DNA of 64,000 bases from Sediminicola sp. YIK13. GTDB taxonomy: Bacteria; Bacteroidota; Bacteroidia; Flavobacteriales; Flavobacteriaceae. The position numbers and the translations under genes were made by a program. Where the stretch lies: assembly GCF_001430825.1 (NCBI RefSeq), contig NZ_CP010535.1, positions 2,212,501-2,276,500 of the forward strand, read 5' to 3'. The stretch's first letter is position 1. Each line of letters begins with the position of its first letter. This document shows positions 24,330-35,600 of this stretch, piece after piece. The notes beneath the pieces were generated by a model. That model saw nothing but the letters and a program-made list of their open reading frames with translations, had not been told where the DNA came from and did not search any database.

Positions 24330-27300
24330 ATGAAGATTACGCTACTAAAAAGCTTATTGCTTGTTGGGGCATTTTTATGCTTTGGACTTGCGAAAGCTCA
24401 GACGGTATCAGGTACTGTTTCTGATGCCAGCGGCCCTTTACCTGGGGCCAGTGTACTGGTAAAGGGAACTACCAACGGTACACAGACAGATTTTGATGGT
24501 AATTACACATTGAACAATGTGGGAAGCACAGCTACATTGGTTTTCAGCTATATCGGCTACAAACCATTAGAGGTTGCTGTGAACAGCAGAACTACTATTT
24601 CTGTAACACTTGAGGAAGATGCGCAGGCATTGGATGAAGTTGTTATTATTGGATATGGTACAACTACAGTTAAAGATGCAACAGGATCAGTAACATCTGT
24701 TACAGCGGAAGACTTTAATGGCGGTGTCATTGCTTCTCCAGAACAATTGATACAAGGTAAGACTGCCGGTGTCAATATTCAGCAGACTAGTGGTGAACCA
24801 GGAGCAGGAATCCAATTGAACATTCGTGGTTCCAACTCTGTAAGGGGTGACAACAGCCCATTGTTCGTTGTTGATGGTGTGCCATTGGCAGGAGGTAATA
24901 CTTCTCCAGGAGGTGATACTGGAGGCGGCGGAAGTGCTGTGAAAAACCCGTTGAATTTCTTGAACCCATCGGATATCGAAAGCATCAGTATTCTTAAGGA
25001 TGCTTCCGCAACTGCGATCTACGGTTCTAGAGGTGCGAATGGTGTTGTTATCATTACAACTAAAAGTGGTAAAGGAAGTGCAGGAGGAAAATTTGAATTC
25101 TCTTCCACACTAAGTATCGCTACACCTGCTAATAGTTATGACTTACTGGACAGAGATGAATATTTGAGCGCGGTTACCCAATTTGGTGGTGATGCATCTT
25201 CAGTTGATTTTGGCAACAATACAGACTGGCAAGAATTCTTAACAAGAACTGCTGCTTCTCAAAACCAAAACTTATCCTATTCCAACAACTACGGTAGTGG
25301 TAACATACGTGCTACTTTTGGATATGGAAAACAGTTTGGTGTTGTTGAAAAATCTAGCTTGGAACGTATTACTGGTAGATTGAATATTTCTCAAAGATTT
25401 TTGGATGACAAATTAACTTTAGGACTTCAAACCAGTATCTCACGTGTTAATGACGAGACGGCACCTTTATCTGGTGGCGCTGGTTTCCGTGGAGATATCT
25501 TAGGTGCTGGTTATTCGGCCAACCCAACATGGAGTACTGATCCTAACTTCTCAGATGGAGGTACCCAGATATTACCTGCTAACTATTTGGCCTATACCCA
25601 GAATGAAACATTTACCAACAGAGTTTTGGTAAACGGTTCCATAGATTACAAGTTTACTCCTGAACTTTCAGGTAAGTTGAACATGGGTTATGACAAATCG
25701 GAAGGTGAGAATACTTCAGTTATTTCTGGAGACGTTCAAAACTTTACCGGTATAGAAGGACAAGGATTTGGAGTGTTCAATACGCTTAATAGAGAAAACC
25801 ATTTATTGGAAGCCACACTGAACTACAAGAAAGAATTTGAAGATTCCAGTTTTGATGCATTGGTAGGTTATTCCTTTCAGGATTTCAATGTTAGCGGTAG
25901 AAATTCAGCTGCTAGAACATTCTCCACCACTGATTTAAATCAAATGGGTGCAGATTTAAGAGAAACTGTTAATGGCGCTGCAAATATTATTGATGGTTCT
26001 TACCAACAATACTACTACGGTACAAATACCAACGGTCTTCTTGTAAACAGACTACAGCCAAATGTTGTATCGGGAGAGAATGTTGGTCTAGGTTTTAACC
26101 GATTGGTAGATGCAATGACCGCAGACACTTTTAACAACACAGATGAATTACAGTCATTCTTTGCTCGTTTAAATTATACGATTTCCAATAAGTACTTATT
26201 TACTGGAACTGTTAGAGCTGATGGATCTTCTAGATTTGGTCCAGAAAATCAATATGGATATTTCCCTTCTGGAGCTTTTGCTTGGAAGATGAGTGAAGAA
26301 GATTTTGTCGGAGATGCTGTTTCTACCTTAAAACTAAGGCTAAGTGGTGGTATCACTGGTAACCAAGATGGATTAGGATACGGTAACTTTGTTGCAAGAC
26401 AACGTTTCGGAGACCTAGGTATCCAAAATGATAACGTAGTGAACCAAAACGGTCTGGCAATTGTTGCCACTGACGTTCCTGATTTGAAATGGGAATCAAC
26501 TTTAAACTTTAACGTAGGGTTGGATTTCGGATTTAACAATGACAGACTATCAGGTAGTTTAGATGTTTACCGTAGTGAAACAACAGATCTTATTTTAAGA
26601 ACTCCTCCTGCAGCACCTGCGGTGGATCCATTCCAGTTTGGTAATGTTGATGCTACTATCTTAAACCAGGGTATTGAATTTTCACTTGGATATGATTTTA
26701 TTCAATCTGCAAATACTACGTTCTCTGCTAACTTTAACATAGCATACAACCAAAACGAAGTACAAGATTTCGCTAGTGCAATAAATACTGGTGAGATTAA
26801 TGGACAAGGACTTTCTGGAGCCTTTGCACAGCGATTTGAAGCTGGTAGATCTTTGTTCTCTTATTACATGGCGATCTTTGAAGGATTTGACAGCAATGGC
26901 TTTCCAATCTACCAAGATGTAGATGGCAATGGAACAGGAGATCCTATCGCAGATCAAACATTTGTTGGTGAGGATGCCTTACCGGATGTTACTTCTGGAT
27001 TATCTTTAAACTTTAGAAGTGGAAACTGGGATGCATCGACTTATTTTTCAGGACAGTTCGGATTCTCGGTTTACAACAACACAGCTAACGGTTTCTTCAC
27101 AGGAGGTTCTATCGGCAACGCTAGGAATGTAACTCAGAACGTTGTTACTAGTGGCGAAGATGGTGGAGCATCTGCAGACGTTTCAACAAGATTCCTTGAA
27201 AAAGGTGATTTTGTAAGATTACAGAATGTGTCCATAGGATATAATGTGCCATTAACAGGTGAAGGCCTGTTCAAGAGTTTACGTTTATCCGTAACAGGAC

Positions 27301-27455
27301 AGAATTTATTCTTAATTACTGATTACAGCGGACTTGATCCTGAAGTTACAACGGCTACTGGTGATTTAGGTTCTGGTGTACCAACTAGAGGAATCGACTG
27401 GGCGGCGTATCCAAATCCAAGAACAATAACCTTTGGACTTAATGCATCCTTTTAA
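24330..27455 (+). CDS. SusC/RagA-family TonB-linked outer membrane transporter
   Basis: Outer-membrane barrel of 1,041 residues that imports oligosaccharides captured by its SusD partner, driven by TonB. A signal peptide ends near Ala22-Gln24 (GLAKAQ). Then come a carboxypeptidase-regulatory-like domain (VSGTVSDASGPLPGASVLVKGT, about 25-100), a TonB-contact stretch (LDEVVIIGYGT), the plug domain with NIRGSNS and PLFVVDGVP and the SusC signature GSRGANGVVIITTK near residue 230, and the barrel ending in an aromatic residue (NASF). By eye, codon use is biased to GGT, GTT and ACT, suggesting high expression. It lies downstream of a LacI operator and 17 bp before susD; maltodextrin is the probable substrate. 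Confidence 0.95.
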   Translation: MKITLLKSLLLVGAFLCFGLAKAQTVSGTVSDASGPLPGASVLVKGTTNGTQTDFDGNYTLNNVGSTATLVFSYIGYKPLEVAVNSRTTISVTLEEDAQALDEVVIIGYGTTTVKDATGSVTSVTAEDFNGGVIASPEQLIQGKTAGVNIQQTSGEPGAGIQLNIRGSNSVRGDNSPLFVVDGVPLAGGNTSPGGDTGGGGSAVKNPLNFLNPSDIESISILKDASATAIYGSRGANGVVIITTKSGKGSAGGKFEFSSTLSIATPANSYDLLDRDEYLSAVTQFGGDASSVDFGNNTDWQEFLTRTAASQNQNLSYSNNYGSGNIRATFGYGKQFGVVEKSSLERITGRLNISQRFLDDKLTLGLQTSISRVNDETAPLSGGAGFRGDILGAGYSANPTWSTDPNFSDGGTQILPANYLAYTQNETFTNRVLVNGSIDYKFTPELSGKLNMGYDKSEGENTSVISGDVQNFTGIEGQGFGVFNTLNRENHLLEATLNYKKEFEDSSFDALVGYSFQDFNVSGRNSAARTFSTTDLNQMGADLRETVNGAANIIDGSYQQYYYGTNTNGLLVNRLQPNVVSGENVGLGFNRLVDAMTADTFNNTDELQSFFARLNYTISNKYLFTGTVRADGSSRFGPENQYGYFPSGAFAWKMSEEDFVGDAVSTLKLRLSGGITGNQDGLGYGNFVARQRFGDLGIQNDNVVNQNGLAIVATDVPDLKWESTLNFNVGLDFGFNNDRLSGSLDVYRSETTDLILRTPPAAPAVDPFQFGNVDATILNQGIEFSLGYDFIQSANTTFSANFNIAYNQNEVQDFASAINTGEINGQGLSGAFAQRFEAGRSLFSYYMAIFEGFDSNGFPIYQDVDGNGTGDPIADQTFVGEDALPDVTSGLSLNFRSGNWDASTYFSGQFGFSVYNNTANGFFTGGSIGNARNVTQNVVTSGEDGGASADVSTRFLEKGDFVRLQNVSIGYNVPLTGEGLFKSLRLSVTGQNLFLITDYSGLDPEVTTATGDLGSGVPTRGIDWAAYPNPRTITFGLNASF

Positions 27456-27472
27456 TTAAAAAATTGAATATC

Positions 27473-29086
27473 ATGAAAAGAAATCAATTCAAAATATATT
27501 TTCTAACTATAGCGTCTGTGATAGGCCTCACCGCCTGTACCAACCTAGAAATTGAAGAAACCGACTCTATTATCAGTGAAGGTTTCCAAGGATTGGCAGA
27601 TCCAACTTCAACGGTTGACGAACTTTACAACCGCGTTGGTGGACAATATGGAGACCAAGCAAATTTCTTTGCACTCCAAGAAGTAACAACAGACGCAGCT
27701 CTAGTTCCTACAAGAGGAACTGACTGGGGTGATAATGGTTTATGGAGGGTACTTCATAACCATTCATGGAACGGGGAACATGCCTTTATCGGTACTGTTT
27801 GGAACCAGTTCAATGCAAACCAGTTAATTGCTTCCCAAGTATTGGACTCAAGAAGTAATCCAACTGCCAATAATATCGGTGATGCTAGTTTTATGAGAGC
27901 CTACAGCATGTGGGTTATCTTGGACAACTACGGACAGGTTCCTTTTAGGGATACATCCTTACCATCATCGGCTTTGCCAGAAGTATTGACTGGACAGGCC
28001 GCTTTGGACATCATCTTGGCCGATCTTGATCAAGCCATTGCAAACTTACCAACTAAATCAGCTGGTACAGGTGCAGAACTAAATAGAGCCAGCAAAGCTG
28101 CAGCTCGTCATTTGAAGGCAAAAGTTCTTTTAAATAAGCACATCTACCTTGGTACTAGTCCTGATTCAGCAGACATGGCCCAAGTAATTTCTTTGGTCGA
28201 TGCGATTGCCGCAGATGGATTCGCTTTACAAGCTGGGTACTTTGACTTATTTAGACAAGAGGCAGATAATGAGACCATCTGGTCCTTGACATCTTTGGCC
28301 ACAGGTAACAGAATATTCAACGGATTACACTACAACTCCACAGCAATTGGTGGTGGTGGTTGGAACGGTTTCAGTACGTTGGCAGAATTCTACGACCTTT
28401 ATGAGGGAGATCCAAACAGCAACCGAGTTGATGTTAACGGAAATCCATTGGATGGCCAAGAAGAAAGACGTGGTGGTGTTCCTCCAGCAGGTAAGCCATT
28501 TACAGGTGAACCAGGTACTACAGACAATGGTGGTCTTGAAGATGGATCCAATGTTGGATTTGGATACTTGATAGGGCAACAATTTGCTTTGGATGGTACC
28601 CCTTTAAAAGACAGAGCTGGTGCTCCATTGACTTTCAAAAGAGATTTTGTTGATGGTACCGGTGCTCCAAGTTTTATCAACAATGATGAAACAACGGGAA
28701 TACGTGTTCAAAAATACAACGTAAGATACGGTGGAGGTTTTGTAGGTCACGAAATTGTCTTCCGTTATTCAGATGCCCACTTAATGAAGGCCGAAGCTAT
28801 GCTACGTAGTGGACAAGATCCTACTGCTATGGTGAACGAACTTCGTACATTAAGAGGCGCAAACCCACTTACATCCGTAGGAGAGTCACAACTTTTGGAT
28901 GAAAGAGGTCGTGAGCTTTACCAAGAAGTTTGGAGAAGAAACGATATGATCCGTTTCGGACAGTTCAACAGAGACTGGTTATTTAAAGAATCAAATGAAA
29001 TTGGAAACACAGCTCGTAACTTGTTCCCAATCCCTCCAACTCAATTGTTGGCTAACCCTAACTTGGTTCAGAATCCTGGATACTAA
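27473..29086 (+). CDS. SusD/RagB-family glycan-binding lipoprotein
   Basis: Surface lipoprotein of 537 residues that binds the oligosaccharide and acts as lid on SusC. The signal peptide ends in IGLTAC with Cys22. The SusD fold is recognised by the N-terminal segment GLADPTSTVDELYNRVGGQ, the TPR-like helices (KAAARHLKAKVLLNKHIYL), and the C-terminal part with DERGRELYQEVWRRNDMIRFGQF and LFPIPPTQLLANPNL. The ATG at 27473 is preferred to a TTG at 27464. The gene is followed by a strong terminator and no SusE/SusF gene follows, which is unusual for a starch-type locus. Confidence 0.94.
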   Translation: MKRNQFKIYFLTIASVIGLTACTNLEIEETDSIISEGFQGLADPTSTVDELYNRVGGQYGDQANFFALQEVTTDAALVPTRGTDWGDNGLWRVLHNHSWNGEHAFIGTVWNQFNANQLIASQVLDSRSNPTANNIGDASFMRAYSMWVILDNYGQVPFRDTSLPSSALPEVLTGQAALDIILADLDQAIANLPTKSAGTGAELNRASKAAARHLKAKVLLNKHIYLGTSPDSADMAQVISLVDAIAADGFALQAGYFDLFRQEADNETIWSLTSLATGNRIFNGLHYNSTAIGGGGWNGFSTLAEFYDLYEGDPNSNRVDVNGNPLDGQEERRGGVPPAGKPFTGEPGTTDNGGLEDGSNVGFGYLIGQQFALDGTPLKDRAGAPLTFKRDFVDGTGAPSFINNDETTGIRVQKYNVRYGGGFVGHEIVFRYSDAHLMKAEAMLRSGQDPTAMVNELRTLRGANPLTSVGESQLLDERGRELYQEVWRRNDMIRFGQFNRDWLFKESNEIGNTARNLFPIPPTQLLANPNLVQNPGY

Positions 29087-29108
29087 TCCAACATAACATA
29101 CTAAGTTT

Positions 29109-29141
29109 AAAAACCCTGACTAATTTAGTCAGGGTTTTTTT
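29109..29141 (+). terminator. Intrinsic terminator after susD
   Basis: A 13-bp stem (29109-29121 AAAAACCCTGACT with 29127-29139) and a T-run to 29141 close the susC-susD transcript 23 bp after the stop codon. It separates this pair from the FG-GAP operon; 29142-29312 contains only a degenerate -7-like TTTCTTTG (29190-29197). Confidence 0.9.
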
Positions 29142-29312
29142 ATACGCTAACATTTACAATAAATTAGAACTCAGTCAGAATACGCTCCATTTCTTTGTTT
29201 AGAACCCAGACAACAAATAACTATTTTAACAGAAACTAGTTAAAAAAATTATACTATTCATCTTCCATGCTTAAAGCAGATTAAGTATCTTGTCCTCCTC
29301 ATATGAAGAGTA

Positions 29313-32300
29313 ATGAACAGGATTTTTGGGCATTTAATTTTATTTACCATACTACTATCTGGATGCCAAAAAAATGAACTTAAGAGGTTTATTAAATTAG
29401 ACACCTCCAAAACAGGTATTTATTTCACTAATACCCTAAAAGAGACTCCGGAATTAAATATCCTGAACTACTTGTACTTTTACAATGGAGCAGGAATAGC
29501 AGCGGCCGATTTTAATAATGACGGCCTAATTGACCTCTATTTTACAGCCAATCAAGGTGAAGACCAAATCTATATGAACCTTGGTGAAATGAAATTCAAA
29601 AACACCACTACCATCTCCCAAATAAAAAATCAGGGGAATTGGACTACCGGGGTAACCCATGTTGATATCAATAATGACGGCCTACTGGATATCTACGTGT
29701 GTAAAGTAGGGGATTTTAATGGAATCACAGGCAAAAACCTACTATACGTTAATCAAGGAGTTAACTCTGAAGGCATTCCCGTGTTCAAGGAAGATGCAGC
29801 CAAATATGGACTTGATTTTGTTGGATTTTCCACCCAAGCCGCTTTTTTGGATTACGACCTAGATGGGGATCTTGACATGTTTCTAATGAACCATTCTGTA
29901 CATCCCAATAGCACCTACGGAAAGGGATCTCAAAGAGAATTTATGGATCCAAAATCAGGCGATCGTTTCTTTAAGAATGAAAATGGCAGCTTTATAGACG
30001 CTTCAGAAGAAGTCGGTATTTTTCAAGGCAGAATAGGTTATGGATTGGGACTGGGTGTCAGTGATCTCAATAATGATGGCTTTCCGGACATATACGTTGG
30101 TAACGATTTTTTTGAAAATGATTACGTATACATCAACCAGACCGATGGCACTTTTAAAGAACTCATCACTAAAAATAATTTAAGTTTAGGTCATACTACA
30201 CATTACTCCATGGGGAATGACATTGCTGACATTAATAATGACGGTCTAACAGATATTATGTCTTTGGATATGCTGCCTGAAGACTTGGAAACTTATAAAA
30301 CGTCTGGACTGGAATATGCTTATCCTACCTACCAATCGTATTTAAAAAATGGGTATTCCCCTCAATTTATGCAGAATACAATGCATCTAAATTTAGGTAA
30401 TAATACATTTAGCGAGATTGGACATTTGGCCGGAATAGCTGCAACAGAATGGTCTTGGGGCGTTTTATTGGCAGATTTTGACAATGATTCCTTTAAAGAC
30501 GCCTATATCTCCAATGGAATAAAAAAAGCGACCAATGATATGGATTTCATTAGTTTCATCGCAAATGAATCTATTCAGAAAAGACTGGACAAGGGAATGT
30601 CCGCTGCTGACATGGAGTTCATCAAAGACATCCCTCAAAAAAAGGTTGCCAATTATTTTTTCAAGAACAATGGTGATCTATCATTTCAGGACGTTTCATT
30701 GGATTGGTTTAACAAAGAACCTTCTTTCAGCAACGGATGTGTTTATGCCGACCTGGACAATGACGGCGATCTCGATATTATTGTGAACAACATTGATGAA
30801 GAAGCGTTTATACTAGAAAACCAAACCCATGCCAAGGATCAATCCAATTACTTGGAAGTAACCCTGCAAGGGGCATCTGACAATAAATTTGGCATAGGCA
30901 CTAAACTAATGGCCTACACTCCCAACGGAACCATCTACCAGGAACACTTTGTGACCAGGGGTTATCTATCTGCCGTACCTAACATTCAGCATATGGGTCT
31001 TGGAAGTATCACAAGCATTGATTCTCTTAGGGTAATTTGGCCTCAAGGAAAAACGCAAATGCTCTATGATATAAAAGCCAACAAAAGAATAACATTCATA
31101 GAGTCGGAGGCAACAAACACTTACGAATACGCTTCTTCCGAGAACACCAATTCCTATTTTTTCAATACGGAAAATATGATTTCCTTTATTCACAAAGATC
31201 CTTCAACATTAGAATTCAATAGGGACCCCCTCATTCCCTATGCCAACACTAATGAAGGGCCAGAAATATCAATTGGGGACATCAATAAGGACAATCGGCA
31301 GGACATTTTTGTCGGCGGTGCCAAAACACAGGCCTCTCAATTATTTATTCAGAATAAGGAAGGTGGCTTTAGTAGTGTACAGGACGATCTGTTTCTTCAA
31401 GACGCCGGTAGTGAAGATATTTCCCAAGTTTTCTTTGATGCAAACGGAGATTCCTGGGCAGACCTTCTTATTGTAAGCGGCGGAAATGAATTTGAAAGTG
31501 GCCCGAGGCTACGCCCAAGACTTTACCTTAACCAAAAAGGAACCTTTATAAAAGACACTCTTCAATTTCAAGATGTAGAGTTCAATGCCTCCAAAGTGAA
31601 GACAAAAGATATAGACCATGATGGCGACCTAGATGTCTTGATATCTTCAGATCAAATCCCCCTAAAATTTGGTGAATCGGCACGTCAATTCATTTTTCTG
31701 AATAACGGTAAAGGCACTTTTTCTCAACCTAAATCGGATAATTTTAAGAGTTTCACGGAGCTACCAAATGTGAAGGATTTTATATGGGCCGATATTGACA
31801 ACGACGGAAAGGAAGAGCTTATAAGTGTTGGCTATTGGGCACCTATATCTATATTGAAAAATGTAAATGGCAGATATGTTCCTTTTAATTCATCTCAATT
31901 GGAAAAGACCAACGGATGGTGGAACGTTGTTGTAGCCGAGGATTTTGACAAAGATGGCGACATAGATCTTGTGGCCGGCAATTGGGGATTAAACAGCAGG
32001 TTAAAAGCCTCAAAAGAAAAGCCCTTAACGTTATATAGATCAGATTTTGATGAGAATGGATCTATTGAACCTCTAGTAACCTATTATGAAGGTAACACAG
32101 AAACACCCTTCGCTTCAAAAGATGAACTAGTCAAACAAATGCCATTTCTGAACAAAGAATATTTGTCCTATAACCGATTTGCAAAAGCTACTTTAACGGA
32201 CCTTTTTACCAAACAAAAATTGGAAAATGCTCAAAAAATGCAAATCTTTGAATTGAAAAGTATGTATTTTGAAAATGATGGCTCAGGGAATTTTACTCCC

Positions 32301-32618
32301 AAAGAATTACCGTTAATAGCCCAGTCATCTACGACCCATGACATTTTAATAGATGATTTAAATTTGGATGGCTATAAAGACATGGTATTCGTTGGCAATA
32401 CCTTTGAAATAAGCACTCAATTAGGTAGGTTGGATGCATCACATGGCCTAGTTTTGATAAATGATAAAAAAGGGGGCTTTTATTGGGCTCGAAATCAAGA
32501 TTTCGATGTTTCAGGTCCCGCCAGAACGATACAAAAAATAATAATAAATAATAGGGAACATTATATTGTTGGAATGAACAATGCGTCTCCTGTATTCTTG
32601 ATCAAAAACAGGAAGTAA
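29313..32618 (+). CDS. FG-GAP/VCBS repeat, ASPIC-UnbV lipoprotein (first of three)
   Basis: Function unknown. The 1,101-residue protein has a lipoprotein signal peptide (LLSGC, Cys18) followed by QKNE, which resembles flavobacterial surface-export signals. Calcium-binding FG-GAP motifs recur through it: FNNDGLIDLY, INNDGLLDIY, YDLDGDLDMF, LNNDGFPDIY, INNDGLTDIM, LDNDGDLDII. An ASPIC/UnbV domain lies at about residues 512-580 (GIGTKLMAYTPNG, then SLRVIWPQGKTQ), and a second set of FG-GAP-type repeats follows to the end. The protein is probably a beta-propeller array on the cell surface. It opens a tight operon with two paralogues (5 bp to the next) and a haloperoxidase-like gene. Confidence 0.85.
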   Translation: MNRIFGHLILFTILLSGCQKNELKRFIKLDTSKTGIYFTNTLKETPELNILNYLYFYNGAGIAAADFNNDGLIDLYFTANQGEDQIYMNLGEMKFKNTTTISQIKNQGNWTTGVTHVDINNDGLLDIYVCKVGDFNGITGKNLLYVNQGVNSEGIPVFKEDAAKYGLDFVGFSTQAAFLDYDLDGDLDMFLMNHSVHPNSTYGKGSQREFMDPKSGDRFFKNENGSFIDASEEVGIFQGRIGYGLGLGVSDLNNDGFPDIYVGNDFFENDYVYINQTDGTFKELITKNNLSLGHTTHYSMGNDIADINNDGLTDIMSLDMLPEDLETYKTSGLEYAYPTYQSYLKNGYSPQFMQNTMHLNLGNNTFSEIGHLAGIAATEWSWGVLLADFDNDSFKDAYISNGIKKATNDMDFISFIANESIQKRLDKGMSAADMEFIKDIPQKKVANYFFKNNGDLSFQDVSLDWFNKEPSFSNGCVYADLDNDGDLDIIVNNIDEEAFILENQTHAKDQSNYLEVTLQGASDNKFGIGTKLMAYTPNGTIYQEHFVTRGYLSAVPNIQHMGLGSITSIDSLRVIWPQGKTQMLYDIKANKRITFIESEATNTYEYASSENTNSYFFNTENMISFIHKDPSTLEFNRDPLIPYANTNEGPEISIGDINKDNRQDIFVGGAKTQASQLFIQNKEGGFSSVQDDLFLQDAGSEDISQVFFDANGDSWADLLIVSGGNEFESGPRLRPRLYLNQKGTFIKDTLQFQDVEFNASKVKTKDIDHDGDLDVLISSDQIPLKFGESARQFIFLNNGKGTFSQPKSDNFKSFTELPNVKDFIWADIDNDGKEELISVGYWAPISILKNVNGRYVPFNSSQLEKTNGWWNVVVAEDFDKDGDIDLVAGNWGLNSRLKASKEKPLTLYRSDFDENGSIEPLVTYYEGNTETPFASKDELVKQMPFLNKEYLSYNRFAKATLTDLFTKQKLENAQKMQIFELKSMYFENDGSGNFTPKELPLIAQSSTTHDILIDDLNLDGYKDMVFVGNTFEISTQLGRLDASHGLVLINDKKGGFYWARNQDFDVSGPARTIQKIIINNREHYIVGMNNASPVFLIKNRK

Positions 32619-32623
32619 TCGAT

Positions 32624-35600
32624 ATGAAACGAAGCAATAAAACTATACTGGCAATCCTAATCGGGGTTTTAGGAATTTCTTTAAGTTGTACCTCCAAAAA
32701 GGAAGATAAGGCAAAGGAGGCCGATAAGACACCTACTCTATTTACACTTCTCGATCCCGAGCAAACGGGGATTGATTTTATCAACCATATTGAAAACAAA
32801 AAGAACTTCAATATTTTCAAATACCGTAACTTTTATAATGGAGGTGGTGTTGCCATTGGAGATGTAAACAACGACGGCTTGGTGGATATTTATATGACCG
32901 CCAATATGGGCCCCAACAAATTATACCTCAATAAGGGAAATATGAAATTTGAGGATATTTCTGCTGCCGCTGGGGTAGAAGGGAGTAAACCTTGGTCCAC
33001 AGGGGTCGTAATGGTAGATATCAATCAGGATGGGCTTTTAGATATATATGTCAGTAATGCTGGCAACATGGAGGGCAACAACCATGACAATGATCTATAC
33101 ATCAACAATGGAGACCTAACCTTCACCGAAAAAGCGGCAACATACAATCTGGCCAAGACAGGGTTTTCTACCCATGCCTCATTTTTCGACTATGACAAGG
33201 ATGGTGACCTAGATGCCTATATCCTAAATAACAGCAATATCCCGGTAAGCAGTTTGGGATATGCAGAACAACGCGATGTAAGAGCCCAGGATTGGGAAGG
33301 CGTTCCGGACATATTTAAAGGTGTGGGAGATATGCTTTTGCGCAATGATAATGGCGTGTTTGTTGATGTTAGCGAAAAATCGGGCATTTATGGCAGTCTT
33401 ATTGGGTTTGGATTGGGAGTCATGATTACCGATATCAACAAAGACCTTTATCCAGACATATATGTTTCCAACGACTTTTACGAAAGGGATTACCTATACA
33501 TCAACAATCAAGACGGTACTTTTACAGAGGACATAAAAGGATGGACCTCCCATTTATCACTTTCGGCTATGGGTGTGGATATGGCAGACATCAATAATGA
33601 TGGGAATGTTGAGATATTTATAACTGATATGTTGCCCGAGGCCGATGAAAGAGTAAAATCAGTTATGGAATTTGACGGGTACGATGTATTTAAGCTCAAG
33701 CAGGAAAAAGATTTTTATCAGCAGTACATTCAAAATACCCTTCAACTAAATAATGGGAACGGTTCCTTTTCTGAGATAGCCTATTTCAGTGGTGTTGACG
33801 CCACGGATTGGAGCTGGGCCGGTTTACTATTTGATATGGACAACGACGGTTTTAGGGATATTTATATTACCAACGGCATAAACCATGACCTGACGGATCT
33901 TGATTTTGTTGACTTTTTCGCCAATGAGATCATTCAAAAAATGGCGCTTACGGGCCGGAAAGAATCCATAGACTCCATCATAAATAAAATGCCCATTAAA
34001 CCACAGCCAAATTTCGCATACAAAAACAATAAGGACCTTACCTTCTCTAACGCCAACAAAGAATGGGGTTTTGAAATACCAAGTATGTCCAACGGAGCAG
34101 CCTATGGGGATTTAGATAACGATGGTGACCTGGACCTGGTGGTGAACAATGTAAATATGCCAGCCTTTGTTTATGAAAACCAAGCCAATACTCTTACAAA
34201 CAACCACTATATAAAATTAAAGTTCCAAGGAACGGATAGCAATAGATTTGCTGTAGGAACATCGGTAACGCTTTACCATGCTGGAAATGTTGTCTATCAG
34301 GAATTGATCCCCTCCAGGGGATTCCAGTCCTCTATGGATTACACCATGACAATGGGCTTGGGTGGTTCAAAAACCATAGACTCCCTTAGGATCATTTGGC
34401 CTGATGATATGACCCAAAAGATGGAAAATATTTCTGCCGACCAGACCATTACCTTTGATCATAAACAAGCAACTTCACGCTATAAGGTTCCCAATCCCAA
34501 GGCCATAAAACCTATGCTGGAGGAAATAAAGAACAACTCTCTTATAGCACACAAGGAGAACAGTTATAACGATTTCGTGTATGAAGGATTAATTTACAAA
34601 CTATTGTCCCAGGAAGGTCCAGCTCTAGCTGTTGGAGATATTAATGGAGATGGTCATGAGGATATCTTTATGGGTGGAGCCAAGGGACAAGCCGCAAGTA
34701 TTTATACACATTCAGGTAATGGGAAAATAACACCTGTTAGTCAAAGAGTTTTTGAGGAAGACGCAGAATATGAAGATACCGCTGCTGCCTTTCTGGATGT
34801 TGATGGCGACAAGGATTTGGATCTTATAGTAGGGTCAGGTGGCAATCAAGTGGGAGAGGAAATGACTTACCGCAGCCGCCTCTATATCAACAACGGTAAA
34901 GGGGTCTTTACAAGGTCAAAAGAATCACTCCCATCCACCTTTAAAAATATTTCCACCATTGCTCCAAATGATTTTGATGGAGATGGTGATATAGATGTGT
35001 TCATTGGCTCCAGGAGTGTTGTAGGCACCTATGGGGTGAACCCCGACCATTTGTTCCTTGAGAACAACGGGGATGGTACCTTTAAGAATTCTACGGAACG
35101 TCTGGCCTATGACCTTAAAGACGCCGGCATGATCACCAATGCTGTATGGGCAGATATGGATGGGGACAAGAAACAGGACCTTATAACAGTATCAGAATGG
35201 GGAACTCCAAACATATACAGAAATTCAGGTAGGCGCTTATCCAAATTACCCACCACCTTGGATAGTCTTCATGGGCTTTGGAATGTGGTAGAAGTAGCCG
35301 ATTTGGATAACGATGGTGACAATGATCTGGTTCTGGGTAATCAGGGAACAAATTTACATTATAGACCCACGCCCAATAATCCAATGAAAATGTGGGTCAA
35401 TGATTTTGATGGCAACGGCACTATAGAGCAGATTGTGACCTTGCAGGAAAATGGAAAAGATTATCCATTACACCAGAAAAAGGAGTTGACCAATCAGATG
35501 GTTTCCTTGAAGAAAAAAAACCTAAAAGCTTCTGAATACGCAAAGAAGACCATTGATGAATTATTTCCTAAAGAAGTATTTAATAACTCTATAATGAAAC

